64,000 nt of DNA from Rhodococcus aetherivorans (GTDB lineage Bacteria > Actinomycetota > Actinomycetes > Mycobacteriales > Mycobacteriaceae), in NCBI RefSeq assembly GCF_011058165.1, contig NZ_JAALEG010000004.1:94852-158851 (forward strand), written 5' to 3'. The position numbers and the translations under genes were made by a program. How positions within the stretch are numbered: the first letter of the stretch is position 1; every line of letters starts with the position of its first letter. The notes below the pieces were generated by a model. That model did not search any database. It had not been told where the DNA came from and worked only from the letters and a program-made list of their open reading frames with translations. Below are positions 1-11,960 of the stretch, in pieces.

Positions 1-574
1 CGGCTCGGCCGGATTCCGCGGCGTGCAGATGCAGATCGGCGAGATCCTCAACTGGCGTGACATGTTCTGGGGACTGTCCGACGCGATGGCGAAGACGCCC
101 GATCCGTGGGTCAACGGTGCCGTGCAACCGAACCTCAACTACGGTCTCGCCTACCGCACCTTCATGGGCGTCGGCTACCCGCGGATCAAGGAGATCATCC
201 AGCAGACCCTCGGCAGCGGCCTGATCTACCTGAATTCGCATGCGAGCGACTGGGGTAACCCCGAGATCCGGCCGTACCTCGACCAGTACGTTCGCGGGTC
301 GAACGGCATCGTGGCCATCGATCGTGTCAAGCTGCTCAAGCTGCTCTGGGATGCCGTCGGTACCGAGTTCGGCGGCCGGCACGAGCTGTACGAGCGCAAC
401 TACGGCGGCGACCACGAGGCCGTGCGCTTCCAGACGCTGTTCGCCTACCAGGCTCAGGGCCTGGACAACCAGCTCAAGGGCTTCGCCGAGCAGTGCATGT
501 CCGAATACGACATCGACGGCTGGACGCGCCCGGATCTGATCAACAACGACGATCTGAAGATCGTCCGTAGCTGA
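1..574 (+). CDS. Aromatic hydroxylase, oxygenase component (HpaB/PheA1 type), 5' end missing
   Basis: This is the C-terminal ~190 residues of the large component of a two-component, FADH2-dependent monooxygenase that hydroxylates phenol or 4-hydroxyphenylacetate to a catechol in the cytoplasm. The frame is open from base 2, so the N-terminal two thirds lie outside the window. The stretch with GEILNWRDMFWGLSDAM and the later GRHELYERNYGGDHE match the HpaB C-terminal domain. A flavin reductase follows 28 bp downstream, and a meta-cleavage pathway lies beyond it, which fits a catechol-forming role. Phenol versus 4-hydroxyphenylacetate cannot be decided from this fragment; the catechol-type downstream genes make phenol or a simple phenol the better guess. 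Confidence 0.88.
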   Translation, partial: GSAGFRGVQMQIGEILNWRDMFWGLSDAMAKTPDPWVNGAVQPNLNYGLAYRTFMGVGYPRIKEIIQQTLGSGLIYLNSHASDWGNPEIRPYLDQYVRGSNGIVAIDRVKLLKLLWDAVGTEFGGRHELYERNYGGDHEAVRFQTLFAYQAQGLDNQLKGFAEQCMSEYDIDGWTRPDLINNDDLKIVRS

Positions 575-602
575 ACGGGGCGCAGCGATGAGGAGCACGG
601 TC

Positions 603-1133
603 ATGACCGACACCGCCCGGGGATCCGATCTCGACGTCACGCCTCTGCACATGCGTAAGGCCCTCGGCCGGTTCGCCAGCGGCGTCACCATCGTCACCAC
701 CGCCGAGTCCGAGGACGAGGCCTCGGTGCACGGAATGACCGCCAACGCGTTCACCTCCGTGTCGCTCGATCCGCCGCTCGTGCTCGTATCGATCGCCAAC
801 CGCGCCAAGATGAACGAGCGGATCCGCGAGGCGGGGCGGTACGGCGTTTCGATCCTCGCCGGGGACCAGGAACCGTTGTCCCTGCACTTCGCCGGCGCGG
901 CGAACCAGCCGGATCTGGTTCGGTTCGTGTGGCGCAAGGGCGTGCCTCTCCTCGAAGGTGCACTGGTTCACCTCGCGTGCACCGTGGTCGATTCGCATCC
1001 CGCGGGTGACCACACCCTGCACGTGGGCCGGGTGGAGCGGCTCTGGTACGACGACGGGCACCCGCTGGTGTTCTACACCGGCACCTTCCGGTCGCTCGAG
1101 TTGCAGGGCAGGGACGAACCCTGGGGGTTCTGA
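603..1133 (+). CDS. Flavin reductase partner of the hydroxylase (HpaC/PheA2 family)
   Basis: A 176-residue flavin reductase-like FMN-binding split-barrel protein that supplies reduced FAD to the upstream oxygenase. The opening MRKALGRFASGVTIVTT, then GMTANAFTSVSLDPPLVLVSI and the FAGAANQPD region are hallmarks of the HpaC/ActVB family. I chose ATG 603 because AGGAGC lies 7-12 bases upstream; an in-frame ATG at 588 would add five residues. It is the last gene of the hydroxylase transcript and is followed by a strong hairpin at 1192-1242. Identity is firm from both sequence and neighbour; cofactor preference is inferred. Confidence 0.9.
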   Translation: MTDTARGSDLDVTPLHMRKALGRFASGVTIVTTAESEDEASVHGMTANAFTSVSLDPPLVLVSIANRAKMNERIREAGRYGVSILAGDQEPLSLHFAGAANQPDLVRFVWRKGVPLLEGALVHLACTVVDSHPAGDHTLHVGRVERLWYDDGHPLVFYTGTFRSLELQGRDEPWGF

Positions 1134-1191
1134 TCGAGCAGGGCGGGGTGGCCGCGGCGGGCGTCGCGGTCACCCCGCCTCTCGAACCCCC

Positions 1192-1242
1192 GAGCGAATG
1201 TGCCGTTGTGTCGGATAGATCGACGTAACGGCACATTCGCTC
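1192..1242. terminator. 16-bp inverted-repeat terminator between convergent genes
   Basis: Perfect 16-bp arms, GAGCGAATGTGCCGTT at 1192-1207 and its complement at 1227-1242, with a 19-nt loop. It lies between the flavin reductase (+) and the tautomerase (-), so it can end transcription in both directions. There is no clear U-tract on either side. The first 16 bases from 1191 recur exactly inside glgM at 56572-56587. Confidence 0.75.
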
Positions 1243-1254
1243 ATGCCCCGCTGA

Positions 1255-1683
1255 TCACCGCGCCGGCTGTGCGGCCGCCGCGCGCGCCGTGATCTCGCCG
1301 GCGCGCGTGGCAGCGGCCGGGTTGCCTGCGATGGACCAGTTCACCGGATCGACTTCGACGATCTGTCCGCGCACCAAATCTCGCTGTGCCCTAAGGATCT
1401 CGACGATCAGATCGGTGAATCGCGCCGCCAGCTCCTGGCGCTGCTCGATCGGGCGTCCGGCGAGGACGATCGCGGTGAAGTAGGGGGCCGGGGTGCCGCC
1501 GTCGGCGATCACCGTCCCGGCCGTCGCGGCGTCGTCCGGGTCGTACCGGACGACGAACGCCCGCACTCGCTCGATCGGGGAGTCGAGGACCTCCGCGTAG
1601 CAGCGGCTCGCGTCGGCGAGCAGCCGACGTCGTTGCTCGGCAGTGTAGGCGCCGTCGACGAGATGGAAGTGTGCAACGGGCAT
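1255..1683 (-). CDS. Tautomerase superfamily protein (cis-CaaD/4-oxalocrotonate tautomerase-like)
   Basis: A 142-residue protein that begins Met-Pro-Val-Ala-His; the Pro exposed after Met removal is the catalytic base of the tautomerase superfamily. The length fits the two-unit cis-CaaD/MSAD type rather than the ~62-residue 4-oxalocrotonate tautomerase. In a meta-cleavage cluster the likely job is enol-keto isomerisation of 2-hydroxymuconate or a related intermediate; substrate is inferred from context. AAGGAG precedes the ATG. It lies 65 bp downstream of the SDR gene on the same strand and probably shares its transcript. Confidence 0.78.
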   Translation of the reverse strand: MPVAHFHLVDGAYTAEQRRRLLADASRCYAEVLDSPIERVRAFVVRYDPDDAATAGTVIADGGTPAPYFTAIVLAGRPIEQRQELAARFTDLIVEILRAQRDLVRGQIVEVDPVNWSIAGNPAAATRAGEITARAAAAQPAR

Positions 1684-1728
1684 GGCCGCTCCTTTGTGAC
1701 GTTTTGGGGTACAGATCTAGTGGACGCC

Positions 1729-1760
1729 GTGACTATTGGACTCCGTGACTATTGGACTCC
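1729..1760. repeat. Two tandem copies of a 16-bp unit over the SDR stop codon
   Basis: GTGACTATTGGACTCC occurs at 1729-1744 and again directly at 1745-1760. The second copy contains the TAG stop of the minus-strand SDR gene (1749-1751), so the duplication has copied the gene's last codons into the spacer. It looks like a small replication-slippage event. Confidence 0.85.
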
Positions 1761-2501
1761 GTGCCGGGTCCCGCCGTCGACGGTGAGGACGCTTCCGTGC
1801 AGCACGGCGGCCTCGGGGGCGAGCAGCATCTCCAGAGTCCAGCCGATCTCGTCGAGGGTCGGTAGCCGGCCGAGCGTGGTCTTGGCGCGGTAGCGGTTCC
1901 AGATCTCGCCGGGGTCGCGGCCGGTCTCGGCGGCTTCGGTCTCGACGAACTTCCGCAGCCGTGGCGTGTCGACAGGCCCCGGCGCGATGGTGTGGGTGGT
2001 GACGCCCTTCGGGCCGTACAGCGCGCTGAGCTGGCGCATGAGGTTGAAGACCGCGGCGTTCACCGTCCCCGGCCCGGCGTCGAGCGGGCCGGGTTCGAGT
2101 CCGAGCGACCCGGCGATCGTCACGAAACGCGAACCCGGCACCAGGTGGTCGCGGACGGCGTGCAGCAGCCGCACCAGCCCGCCGACCTTGATGTTCGCGC
2201 CGACCGCGAAGTCTCCCGGCGCGATGGTGTCGGCCGAGCCGCGCACCGGAAGTCCGGCCGCGAACACGGCCATCCGCACCGGTGCGTCGACGTGGGCGGC
2301 GATCGCCTCGATCGCGCTGTCGTCGGCGATGTCGGCGACGCACGGGACGATCAGGTCGTCCGAGGCCGCCAGCTTGTCGAGGTCGTCGGCGTTGCGGGCG
2401 ACGGCGATCACGCGAAGGCCGCGACGGGCCAGGCGCCGGGTGAACTCGGTACCCATCGCACCGGTCGCGCCGACGACGACACACACTGAGGACGAAGTCA
2501 T
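1749..2501 (-). CDS. SDR-family protein lacking the catalytic Tyr-Lys pair
   Basis: A 250-residue Rossmann-fold protein. The cofactor loop VVGATGAMG is at residues ~9-17, and the C-terminal IAPGPVDTPRL and SVLTVDGGT segments are typical of classical SDRs. The active-site YxxxK is absent: the aligned stretch reads PGTVNAAV, giving Pro for Tyr and Asn for Lys, although the IAGS serine region is kept. Ordinary dehydrogenase chemistry is therefore doubtful. It may bind NAD(P) or a pathway intermediate without oxidising it, or use a different mechanism. A GAGGGAG ribosome-binding site precedes ATG 2501. It lies between the dehydrogenase operon and the tautomerase. Confidence 0.82.
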   Translation of the reverse strand: MTSSSVCVVVGATGAMGTEFTRRLARRGLRVIAVARNADDLDKLAASDDLIVPCVADIADDSAIEAIAAHVDAPVRMAVFAAGLPVRGSADTIAPGDFAVGANIKVGGLVRLLHAVRDHLVPGSRFVTIAGSLGLEPGPLDAGPGTVNAAVFNLMRQLSALYGPKGVTTHTIAPGPVDTPRLRKFVETEAAETGRDPGEIWNRYRAKTTLGRLPTLDEIGWTLEMLLAPEAAVLHGSVLTVDGGTRHGVQ

Positions 2502-2570
2502 ACCTGTGCTCCCTCTTGCCGTTGTGGAACGCCCGGACGACCCGCGCAGTAGCGGGACGGGCGATTGGTC

Positions 2571-2596
2571 GTTCGGCCGCGATCGACGCGCCGAAC
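2571..2596. promoter_or_regulatory. Inverted repeat GTTCGGC-N12-GCCGAAC upstream of the SDR gene
   Basis: Seven-base arms at 2571-2577 and 2590-2596, 70 bp upstream of the minus-strand SDR start. The half-site GTTCGG/CCGAACAG is the same as in the palindrome at 6221-6239 in the divergent promoter of this cluster, so both may bind one regulator. It could instead be a second stem behind the adjacent terminator. Confidence 0.35.
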
Positions 2597-2599
2597 AGA

Positions 2600-2630
2600 A
2601 ATCCGCCCACGCAAATGCCGTGGGCGGATT
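2600..2630 (-). terminator. Rho-independent terminator of the dehydrogenase operon
   Basis: A perfect 12-bp stem (AATCCGCCCACG, 2600-2611, against 2619-2630) with a 7-nt loop. On the minus strand it is followed by a T-rich stretch, ATTTCTGTT. It lies 35 bp past the stop of the aldehyde dehydrogenase and separates that operon from the SDR-tautomerase pair. Confidence 0.85.
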
Positions 2631-2665
2631 CCGGTCTGCGGAGCGAATCCGATTCTCCGGCCGTT

Positions 2666-4144
2666 TCAGCCGCGCAATCGGAGGGTGACCGCGCGGGGTT
2701 CGGTGAAGAATTCGCGCGAGTACTGGCCGCCTTCGCGGCCGAGGCCGCTGGCGCCTTCGCCGCCGAACGGCAGGCGCAGGTCGCGTTCGAAGAACGTGTT
2801 GATCCACACGGTGCCGGCCTTCCAGCGGGCGGCCATCCGGTGGGCCCGGTCCAGGTTCTGGGTGAACAGCATCCCGGCCAGGCCGTAGGGGGAGTCGTTG
2901 GCGATGCGCAGGGCCTCCTGTTCGGTGTCGAAGCCGAGGACGGTCTCGACCGGACCGAAGATCTCCTCGCGTGCGGTGCGGGAGTCGTTGCTCAGCCCGG
3001 TGATCACGGTGGGCGGGTAGTAGAAGCCGCCGGCGCGGGCCTGGTCGGTCAGGCGGGCGCCGCCGGTGACGACCTTGCCGCCTTCCTCCTGGGCGAGTTC
3101 GACGTAGCCGTGCACCTTGTCGAGGTGGCGTTGCTCGATGAGCGGGCCCAGGAAGTTCGACGGGTCCTTCGGGTCGCCGACGGTGAGCGTGTTCGCCTGC
3201 TCGGTGAACCGGGCCAGGAACTCGTCCATGATGCTGTTGTGCACCAGCAGCCGGGACCCGGCCAGGCACACCTGTCCGTTGCCGCCGAAGATCGCGCGGA
3301 TCGCCATCGGCACGGCGACGTCGAGGTCGGCGTCGGCGAAGACGATGTTCGCGGACTTGCCGCCCATCTCCGCCGAGACCGGGGTGTGGTTGACTGCCGC
3401 GGCCTGCAGGATCTTCACGCCCGTCGCGCTCGAGCCGGTGAAGGTGATCCGATCCACCCGCGGATCCGAGGTCAGCGGCCCGGCGACGGCCTCACCGCCG
3501 AACCCGTGCACGACGTTGAGCACGCCCTCGGGCAGTCCGGCCTCGAGGGCGAGTTCGGCGAAGCGGTGCGCGGTCAGCGGGGTCTGCGGCGCCGGCTTGA
3601 GCACCGCGGTGTTACCGAAGGCCAACGCGGGGGCGATCTTCCAGGTGGCCAGCATCAGGGGTGCGTTCCACGGGCTGATCGCCGAGACCACACCGGCCGG
3701 CGGGTAGAGCACGTAGGACAGCAGGTCCCCGTCGGGGTAGGCCTCGTTGGCGGCCATCGCGACGTAGTCGGCGAAGAACCGCAGATTGTGGGCCACGCGG
3801 GGGATTTCGGCGTGCAGCGACTGGTTGATGCTCTTGCCGCCGTCGCGGGTCTCGAGCAGGGCGAGTTCCTCGCGGTGGGCGTCGACCGTGTCGGCGACCG
3901 CGTGCAGGATCTTCGCGCGCTCCTTCGGGGACAGCAGCGGCCAGGGGCCGTCGTCGAAGGCGGTGCGGGCGGCGGTGATCGCCGCGGCACCGTCCTCGGC
4001 GGTGCCCGCGGGCACGACCCCGAGCAGCGCCCCGTCGTGGGGGTCGCGGGACTCGAAGGTGGCCCCGTCCGACGCCGGCTTCCATTCGCCGCCGATCAGG
4101 TGCCGGACCTGCGTCACCGACGGCGTGTTCTGGGTCTGTGTCAT
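2666..4144 (-). CDS. Aldehyde dehydrogenase, 2-hydroxymuconic semialdehyde dehydrogenase type
   Basis: A 492-residue NAD(P)-dependent aldehyde dehydrogenase. The SPWNAPLML segment lies near residue 165, EMGGKS carries the general-base Glu, and GNGQVCLAGSR holds the catalytic Cys. The ending PFGGEGASGLGREGG is typical of the HpaE/DmpC group. In this cluster it would oxidise the ring-cleavage semialdehyde to 2-hydroxymuconate. It is the last gene of a three-gene minus-strand operon (acetaldehyde dehydrogenase, aldolase, this gene), 15 bp after the aldolase, with GGGGAGA before ATG 4144. The family is certain and the substrate is inferred from context. Confidence 0.9.
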   Translation of the reverse strand: MTQTQNTPSVTQVRHLIGGEWKPASDGATFESRDPHDGALLGVVPAGTAEDGAAAITAARTAFDDGPWPLLSPKERAKILHAVADTVDAHREELALLETRDGGKSINQSLHAEIPRVAHNLRFFADYVAMAANEAYPDGDLLSYVLYPPAGVVSAISPWNAPLMLATWKIAPALAFGNTAVLKPAPQTPLTAHRFAELALEAGLPEGVLNVVHGFGGEAVAGPLTSDPRVDRITFTGSSATGVKILQAAAVNHTPVSAEMGGKSANIVFADADLDVAVPMAIRAIFGGNGQVCLAGSRLLVHNSIMDEFLARFTEQANTLTVGDPKDPSNFLGPLIEQRHLDKVHGYVELAQEEGGKVVTGGARLTDQARAGGFYYPPTVITGLSNDSRTAREEIFGPVETVLGFDTEQEALRIANDSPYGLAGMLFTQNLDRAHRMAARWKAGTVWINTFFERDLRLPFGGEGASGLGREGGQYSREFFTEPRAVTLRLRG

Positions 4145-4159
4145 GGCAGTCTCCCCGGG

Positions 4160-7424
<3,265 letters not shown>

Positions 7425-7437
7425 GCCCTGGCCTTCT

Positions 7438-7496
7438 GCGGGTGCGCACCTCCCGCGCCGGTCTCCGGCGTGCCGCGACGAGAGGTGCGCACCCGC
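7438..7496. terminator. 15-bp inverted-repeat terminator between convergent genes
   Basis: Perfect arms GCGGGTGCGCACCTC (7438-7452) and its complement (7482-7496) with a 29-nt loop. It fills the space between the dioxygenase (+) and the sigma factor (-), whose stop is at 7500. The geometry resembles the element at 1192: long arms, large loop, convergent genes. Confidence 0.7.
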
Positions 7497-7499
7497 GTG

Positions 7500-8429
7500 T
7501 CAGCCGGCGTCCGGGAACGTCACCTCGAGCGCCGCGAGCTGCCCGGGATCCGACACCACCTCGATCTCGACGATCGCGTCGTCTTCGATCGTGAAGGCGA
7601 ACACCGTGCGCGGACGGCCGCCCGGCGCCCATGCGGCACCGGGCATTCCGTCGACGAGCACCGTCCGGGCGGCCTGGGCGCGGCCGTCGAAAACCTTTGC
7701 GACGCTGTGGGGTCCGTGAAGCTCGTGCGCGAGCGCCGGTGCGCCGTGAGCCGCGCCGGCACGGGCCGTCGCCACGGCGACGTCGTCCGCGCGAAGGACC
7801 ACGTCCGGATCGAGCAGGGCCAGCAGGTCGTCGAACCGTCCCTCCCGCGACGCGGCGAGGAACGCGTCGACGAGGCGACGGCGGCGCATCAGGTCGGCCC
7901 GTGGGGCGGTCGCGCCCTGGATGCGCCGCCGCGCGCGGCTCGCGAGCTGGCGGGTGGCGGCGGGGGAGCGCTCCACGATCGGGGCGATCTCGTCGAACGG
8001 GACGGCGAACAGGTCGTGCAGCACGAACGCGAGGCGTTCGGCCGGGGCGAGGGTGTCGAGCACGACGAGCATGGCCACACCGACCGAATCGGCCAGTAGT
8101 GCAGCGCTTTCCGGAACGTCGCGCGGGTCCGTCGACCCAGGTTCGGGACGGTCGGGCTGATCGAGGGGGACCTCCCGGCGCGAGCCCCGGGAGCGCAGCA
8201 TGTCCAGGCACACCCGGCTCACCACCGTCGTCAGCCAGCCTCCCAGGTTGGCGACCTCGTCGGTGCCGGAGCGGTGCAGGCGCAGCCAGGCCTCCTGCAC
8301 GGCGTCGTCGGCCTCGCTCGCCGAGCCGAGCATGCGGAAGGCCACCGCCCGGAGATGGTCCCGATGTGCCTCGAACTGTTCGGCGGGGAAGGCGCCGCCG
8401 GGGTGGGCCGAGAAGTTTCCGTCGCTCAT
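7500..8429 (-). CDS. sigJ: ECF sigma factor, SigJ/ECF41 type with SnoaL-like C-terminal domain
   Basis: A 309-residue sigma factor. Region 2 (about residues 20-90, HLRAVAFRMLGSASEADDAVQEAWLRL) and region 4 (about 120-185) are followed by a ~110-residue SnoaL_2-like domain instead of a separate anti-sigma factor, the ECF41 architecture. In ECF41 factors the C-terminal extension controls activity. The divergent neighbour is a carboxymuconolactone-decarboxylase-like protein, the usual ECF41 partner. A TGTCACA-N16-CGTC promoter lies upstream on its own strand at 8467-8493, which suggests autoregulation. Confidence 0.92.
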   Translation of the reverse strand: MSDGNFSAHPGGAFPAEQFEAHRDHLRAVAFRMLGSASEADDAVQEAWLRLHRSGTDEVANLGGWLTTVVSRVCLDMLRSRGSRREVPLDQPDRPEPGSTDPRDVPESAALLADSVGVAMLVVLDTLAPAERLAFVLHDLFAVPFDEIAPIVERSPAATRQLASRARRRIQGATAPRADLMRRRRLVDAFLAASREGRFDDLLALLDPDVVLRADDVAVATARAGAAHGAPALAHELHGPHSVAKVFDGRAQAARTVLVDGMPGAAWAPGGRPRTVFAFTIEDDAIVEIEVVSDPGQLAALEVTFPDAG

Positions 8430-8431
8430 GT

Positions 8432-8458
8432 CGTCACATTCTGTCGTCGGGATCCGTC
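8432..8458 (+). promoter_or_regulatory. ECF41-type promoter reading towards the CMD gene
   Basis: CGTCACA (8432-8438), 16 bases, then CGTC (8455-8458), 46 bp upstream of the CMD-like start. It matches the TGTCACA-N16-CGTC pattern known for ECF41 sigma factors except at the first base. Confidence 0.65.
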
Positions 8459-8466
8459 ATGGCTGT

Positions 8467-8493
8467 GACGAACGCACGACCCCGGATGTGACA
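8467..8493 (-). promoter_or_regulatory. ECF41-type promoter reading towards sigJ
   Basis: On the minus strand TGTCACA (8493-8487), 16 bases, then CGTC (8470-8467), 37 bp upstream of the sigJ start. This is an exact match to the ECF41 consensus and implies positive autoregulation. Confidence 0.75.
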
Positions 8494-8504
8494 AGGAGAC
8501 GATC

Positions 8505-8960
8505 ATGAAGGCTCGAATGACGAATCCCGCGCTCGTTCTGCCCGACGCGGTGACGGCGTTGCAGGCACTGGGGAACGCCGCCGACGGTGGCGGGCTGCCG
8601 GCGCGCACCACCCACCTCGTGCATCTGCGGGCGAGCCAGATCAACGGATGCAGCGTCTGTGTGGACATGCACCCGCGGCTGGCGAAGAAGGACGGGGAGA
8701 CCGACAAGCGGCTGTTCGCGGTGGCGGCGTGGCGCGAGGCGCCGTACTTCACCGATGCCGAGCGGGCGGCCCTGGCGCTGACGGAGGCGGTGACCCGGCT
8801 CGCGGACCGGCCCGACCCGGTGCCCGACGACGTCTGGGACGAGGCCGACCGCCACTACGACGAGCCGCAACTGGCGGCGCTGATCCTGCAGATCTCGCTG
8901 ATCAACGTGTGGAACCGGCTCAACGCGACGGTCAAGCAGGTGGCCGGCGCGCAGTGGTGA
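8505..8960 (+). CDS. Carboxymuconolactone decarboxylase/AhpD-family protein
   Basis: A 151-residue all-helical CMD-family protein. The redox motif CSVCVDMH (C-x2-C-x3-H, about residues 49-56) is the AhpD-like thiol centre, so a peroxidase or disulfide reductase role is likelier than true decarboxylation. AAGGAG lies before ATG 8505. It is divergent from the ECF41 sigma factor and carries a matching promoter. These pairs are conserved across actinobacteria, but the physiological substrate is unknown. Confidence 0.9.
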   Translation: MKARMTNPALVLPDAVTALQALGNAADGGGLPARTTHLVHLRASQINGCSVCVDMHPRLAKKDGETDKRLFAVAAWREAPYFTDAERAALALTEAVTRLADRPDPVPDDVWDEADRHYDEPQLAALILQISLINVWNRLNATVKQVAGAQW

Positions 8961-8989
8961 CGACCGCGACGTTGCCCCCCGCCGTATTT

Positions 8990-9006
8990 TCTGGAATCAT
9001 TCCAGA
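8990..9006. promoter_or_regulatory. Palindrome TCTGGAAT-C-ATTCCAGA, Fur/PerR-like operator candidate
   Basis: A perfect 8-1-8 palindrome in an AT-rich patch 60 bp upstream of the gene at 9067. With flanks (8986-9010) 24 of 25 positions obey the dyad. The 7-1-7 spacing around GAAT-N-ATTC resembles boxes of Fur/PerR-type regulators; that assignment is inference. Confidence 0.5.
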
Positions 9007-9066
9007 TAATGCGTCGGAGGGTCGTCGCCCGCGTGGTGACGGCCCCGAACGAAAAGGAGTGCGCTC

Positions 9067-9456
9067 ATGTTCGCCGCCGGCTCCGGTGCCGTCACGCTTC
9101 CGTCGATGGTCCTCGGAGGACTGCGGCCGCTCTACCGGCAGATGGCACGCGCCAACGTGCGCACCGTGGGCTTCGTGCACACCGTGGGCGCGAACCGGTT
9201 CGAGGTCCGGCTGACCGCGGCGGTGGGTGGACCGACGCTCGACATCCGTTCTCAGGACCGGACGATCGCGTTCACGGTGCCGCTCACGGCGCAGTTCCGG
9301 GCGCAGCCGGAACTCGATCCGGGCAGCTACCGGACGCTGTGCGCGATGCTGACGCCGGACGCCGCTCCGGCGGCCGGCACCGTCGTCCGCTTTCTGCAGG
9401 GCCTCGTCGCGCAGGCGCCCGCCGTGCTCTCCCGCACGGACACCCCCGCGGCCTGA
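9067..9456 (+). CDS. Hypothetical protein
   Basis: A 129-residue protein I do not recognise. It has no signal peptide, membrane helix or cofactor motif. The middle (about residues 33-80) alternates polar and hydrophobic residues as in a beta-rich domain, and the C-terminal third is helical and alanine-rich. AAGGAG precedes ATG 9067. A strong palindrome lies 60 bp upstream, so it is probably a regulated single gene rather than an extension of the CMD transcript. Confidence 0.75.
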   Translation: MFAAGSGAVTLPSMVLGGLRPLYRQMARANVRTVGFVHTVGANRFEVRLTAAVGGPTLDIRSQDRTIAFTVPLTAQFRAQPELDPGSYRTLCAMLTPDAAPAAGTVVRFLQGLVAQAPAVLSRTDTPAA

Positions 9457-9547
9457 GGGAGCCCGCCGCGACGGGTTCGGCTGCCGAGACGGTGCCCGGG
9501 GGGCATGATCGGATCGGGACCGAACCGTGGTCCGGAGGAGGGTGGCG

Positions 9548-9970
9548 ATGGCGGAGGACGGCGAGACCCGTCGATTCGGACTGCTCGGGTCCGCGATGGA
9601 GGAGTTGCTGGAGAGGACCCGCGCCGTGGCGGACGCGGTCGGGTCGATCGGGAGCGACGCCCTCGGCGCGATTCCCGAGCCCCTGTCCGCGCCCGCGAAC
9701 CGGATGCTCGGCTCTCTTCGGCAGGTGATGGAGCTCGTGCCACCCGTCCTCACCGAGTTCGACGCACTCGTCGAGCAGCTGCACGCGCAGCGAAAATCGG
9801 TGCAGGCGCTGCAGGCACAACTGTCGGCGTTCGACCGTCAGTTGGAGGTGGTCGAAAAGTCGCTGGCACCGTTGCAGGGTCTGGCCCATCAGTGGTCCCG
9901 TCTGCAGCAGTCGTTGCTCGACTACCCCGCCACCGGCGAACCGAAGAAGTCCGGCCCGTCGGAGGCCTGA
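9548..9970 (+). CDS. Hypothetical coiled-coil protein
   Basis: A 140-residue mostly helical protein with no recognised family. Residues ~60-125 are leucine/glutamine-rich with heptad-like spacing (LVEQLHAQRKSVQALQAQLS), predicting a coiled coil. ATG 9548 is chosen because GGAGGAGGG lies just upstream; an earlier in-frame GTG at 9527 has no such site. The gene ends at the composite hairpin element at 10011. Confidence 0.75.
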   Translation: MAEDGETRRFGLLGSAMEELLERTRAVADAVGSIGSDALGAIPEPLSAPANRMLGSLRQVMELVPPVLTEFDALVEQLHAQRKSVQALQAQLSAFDRQLEVVEKSLAPLQGLAHQWSRLQQSLLDYPATGEPKKSGPSEA

Positions 9971-10010
9971 TCGACCGGATGCGTCGGCTCGTCCGGCGTC
10001 GCAGCGTCCC

Positions 10011-10066
10011 GGTGCGTCCTTCGGGCTGCTGGGACAGCCCAAAGGACGCACCGGCGGCGCAGCCGC

Positions 10067-10072
<6 letters not shown>
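10011..10072. repeat. 62-bp double-hairpin element, copy 1
   Basis: A first stem GGTGCGTCC (10011-10019) pairs with GGACGCACC (10044-10052). A second stem is GGCGGC-GCA-GCCGCC (10053-10067). The element ends in CTACAG, which on the minus strand is the last Leu codon and TAG stop of fumarase. It is 50/62 identical, without gaps, to 62219-62280, and stem differences are compensatory. It probably acts as a terminator between the convergent coiled-coil gene and fumarase. Confidence 0.8.
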
Positions 10073-11764
<1,692 letters not shown>

Positions 11765-11947
11765 TTCTTCTCCTGAACTGTCCTGGACAGCGGGGCTGAT
11801 GTTCGCGACAAGGCTAGTCCGGGCGACACGGCGCCCCGACGCCGGGGCGTGTGACGCAATCCGCTCCCGCACCCGTCGTGACCTGCGTCACTACCGAATT
11901 CGGCCGTCGCTGTGGCGCCGGTCACGGCCCCGGCGGCACGCGATCCG

Positions 11948-11953
11948 TACACT
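11948..11953 (+). promoter_or_regulatory. -10 box of a probable leaderless transcript (CPBP gene)
   Basis: TACACT ends 7 bases before ATG 11961, the actinobacterial leaderless arrangement, and there is no Shine-Dalgarno sequence. This is the main reason for choosing that start. Confidence 0.5.
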
Positions 11954-11960
11954 GGTATGG

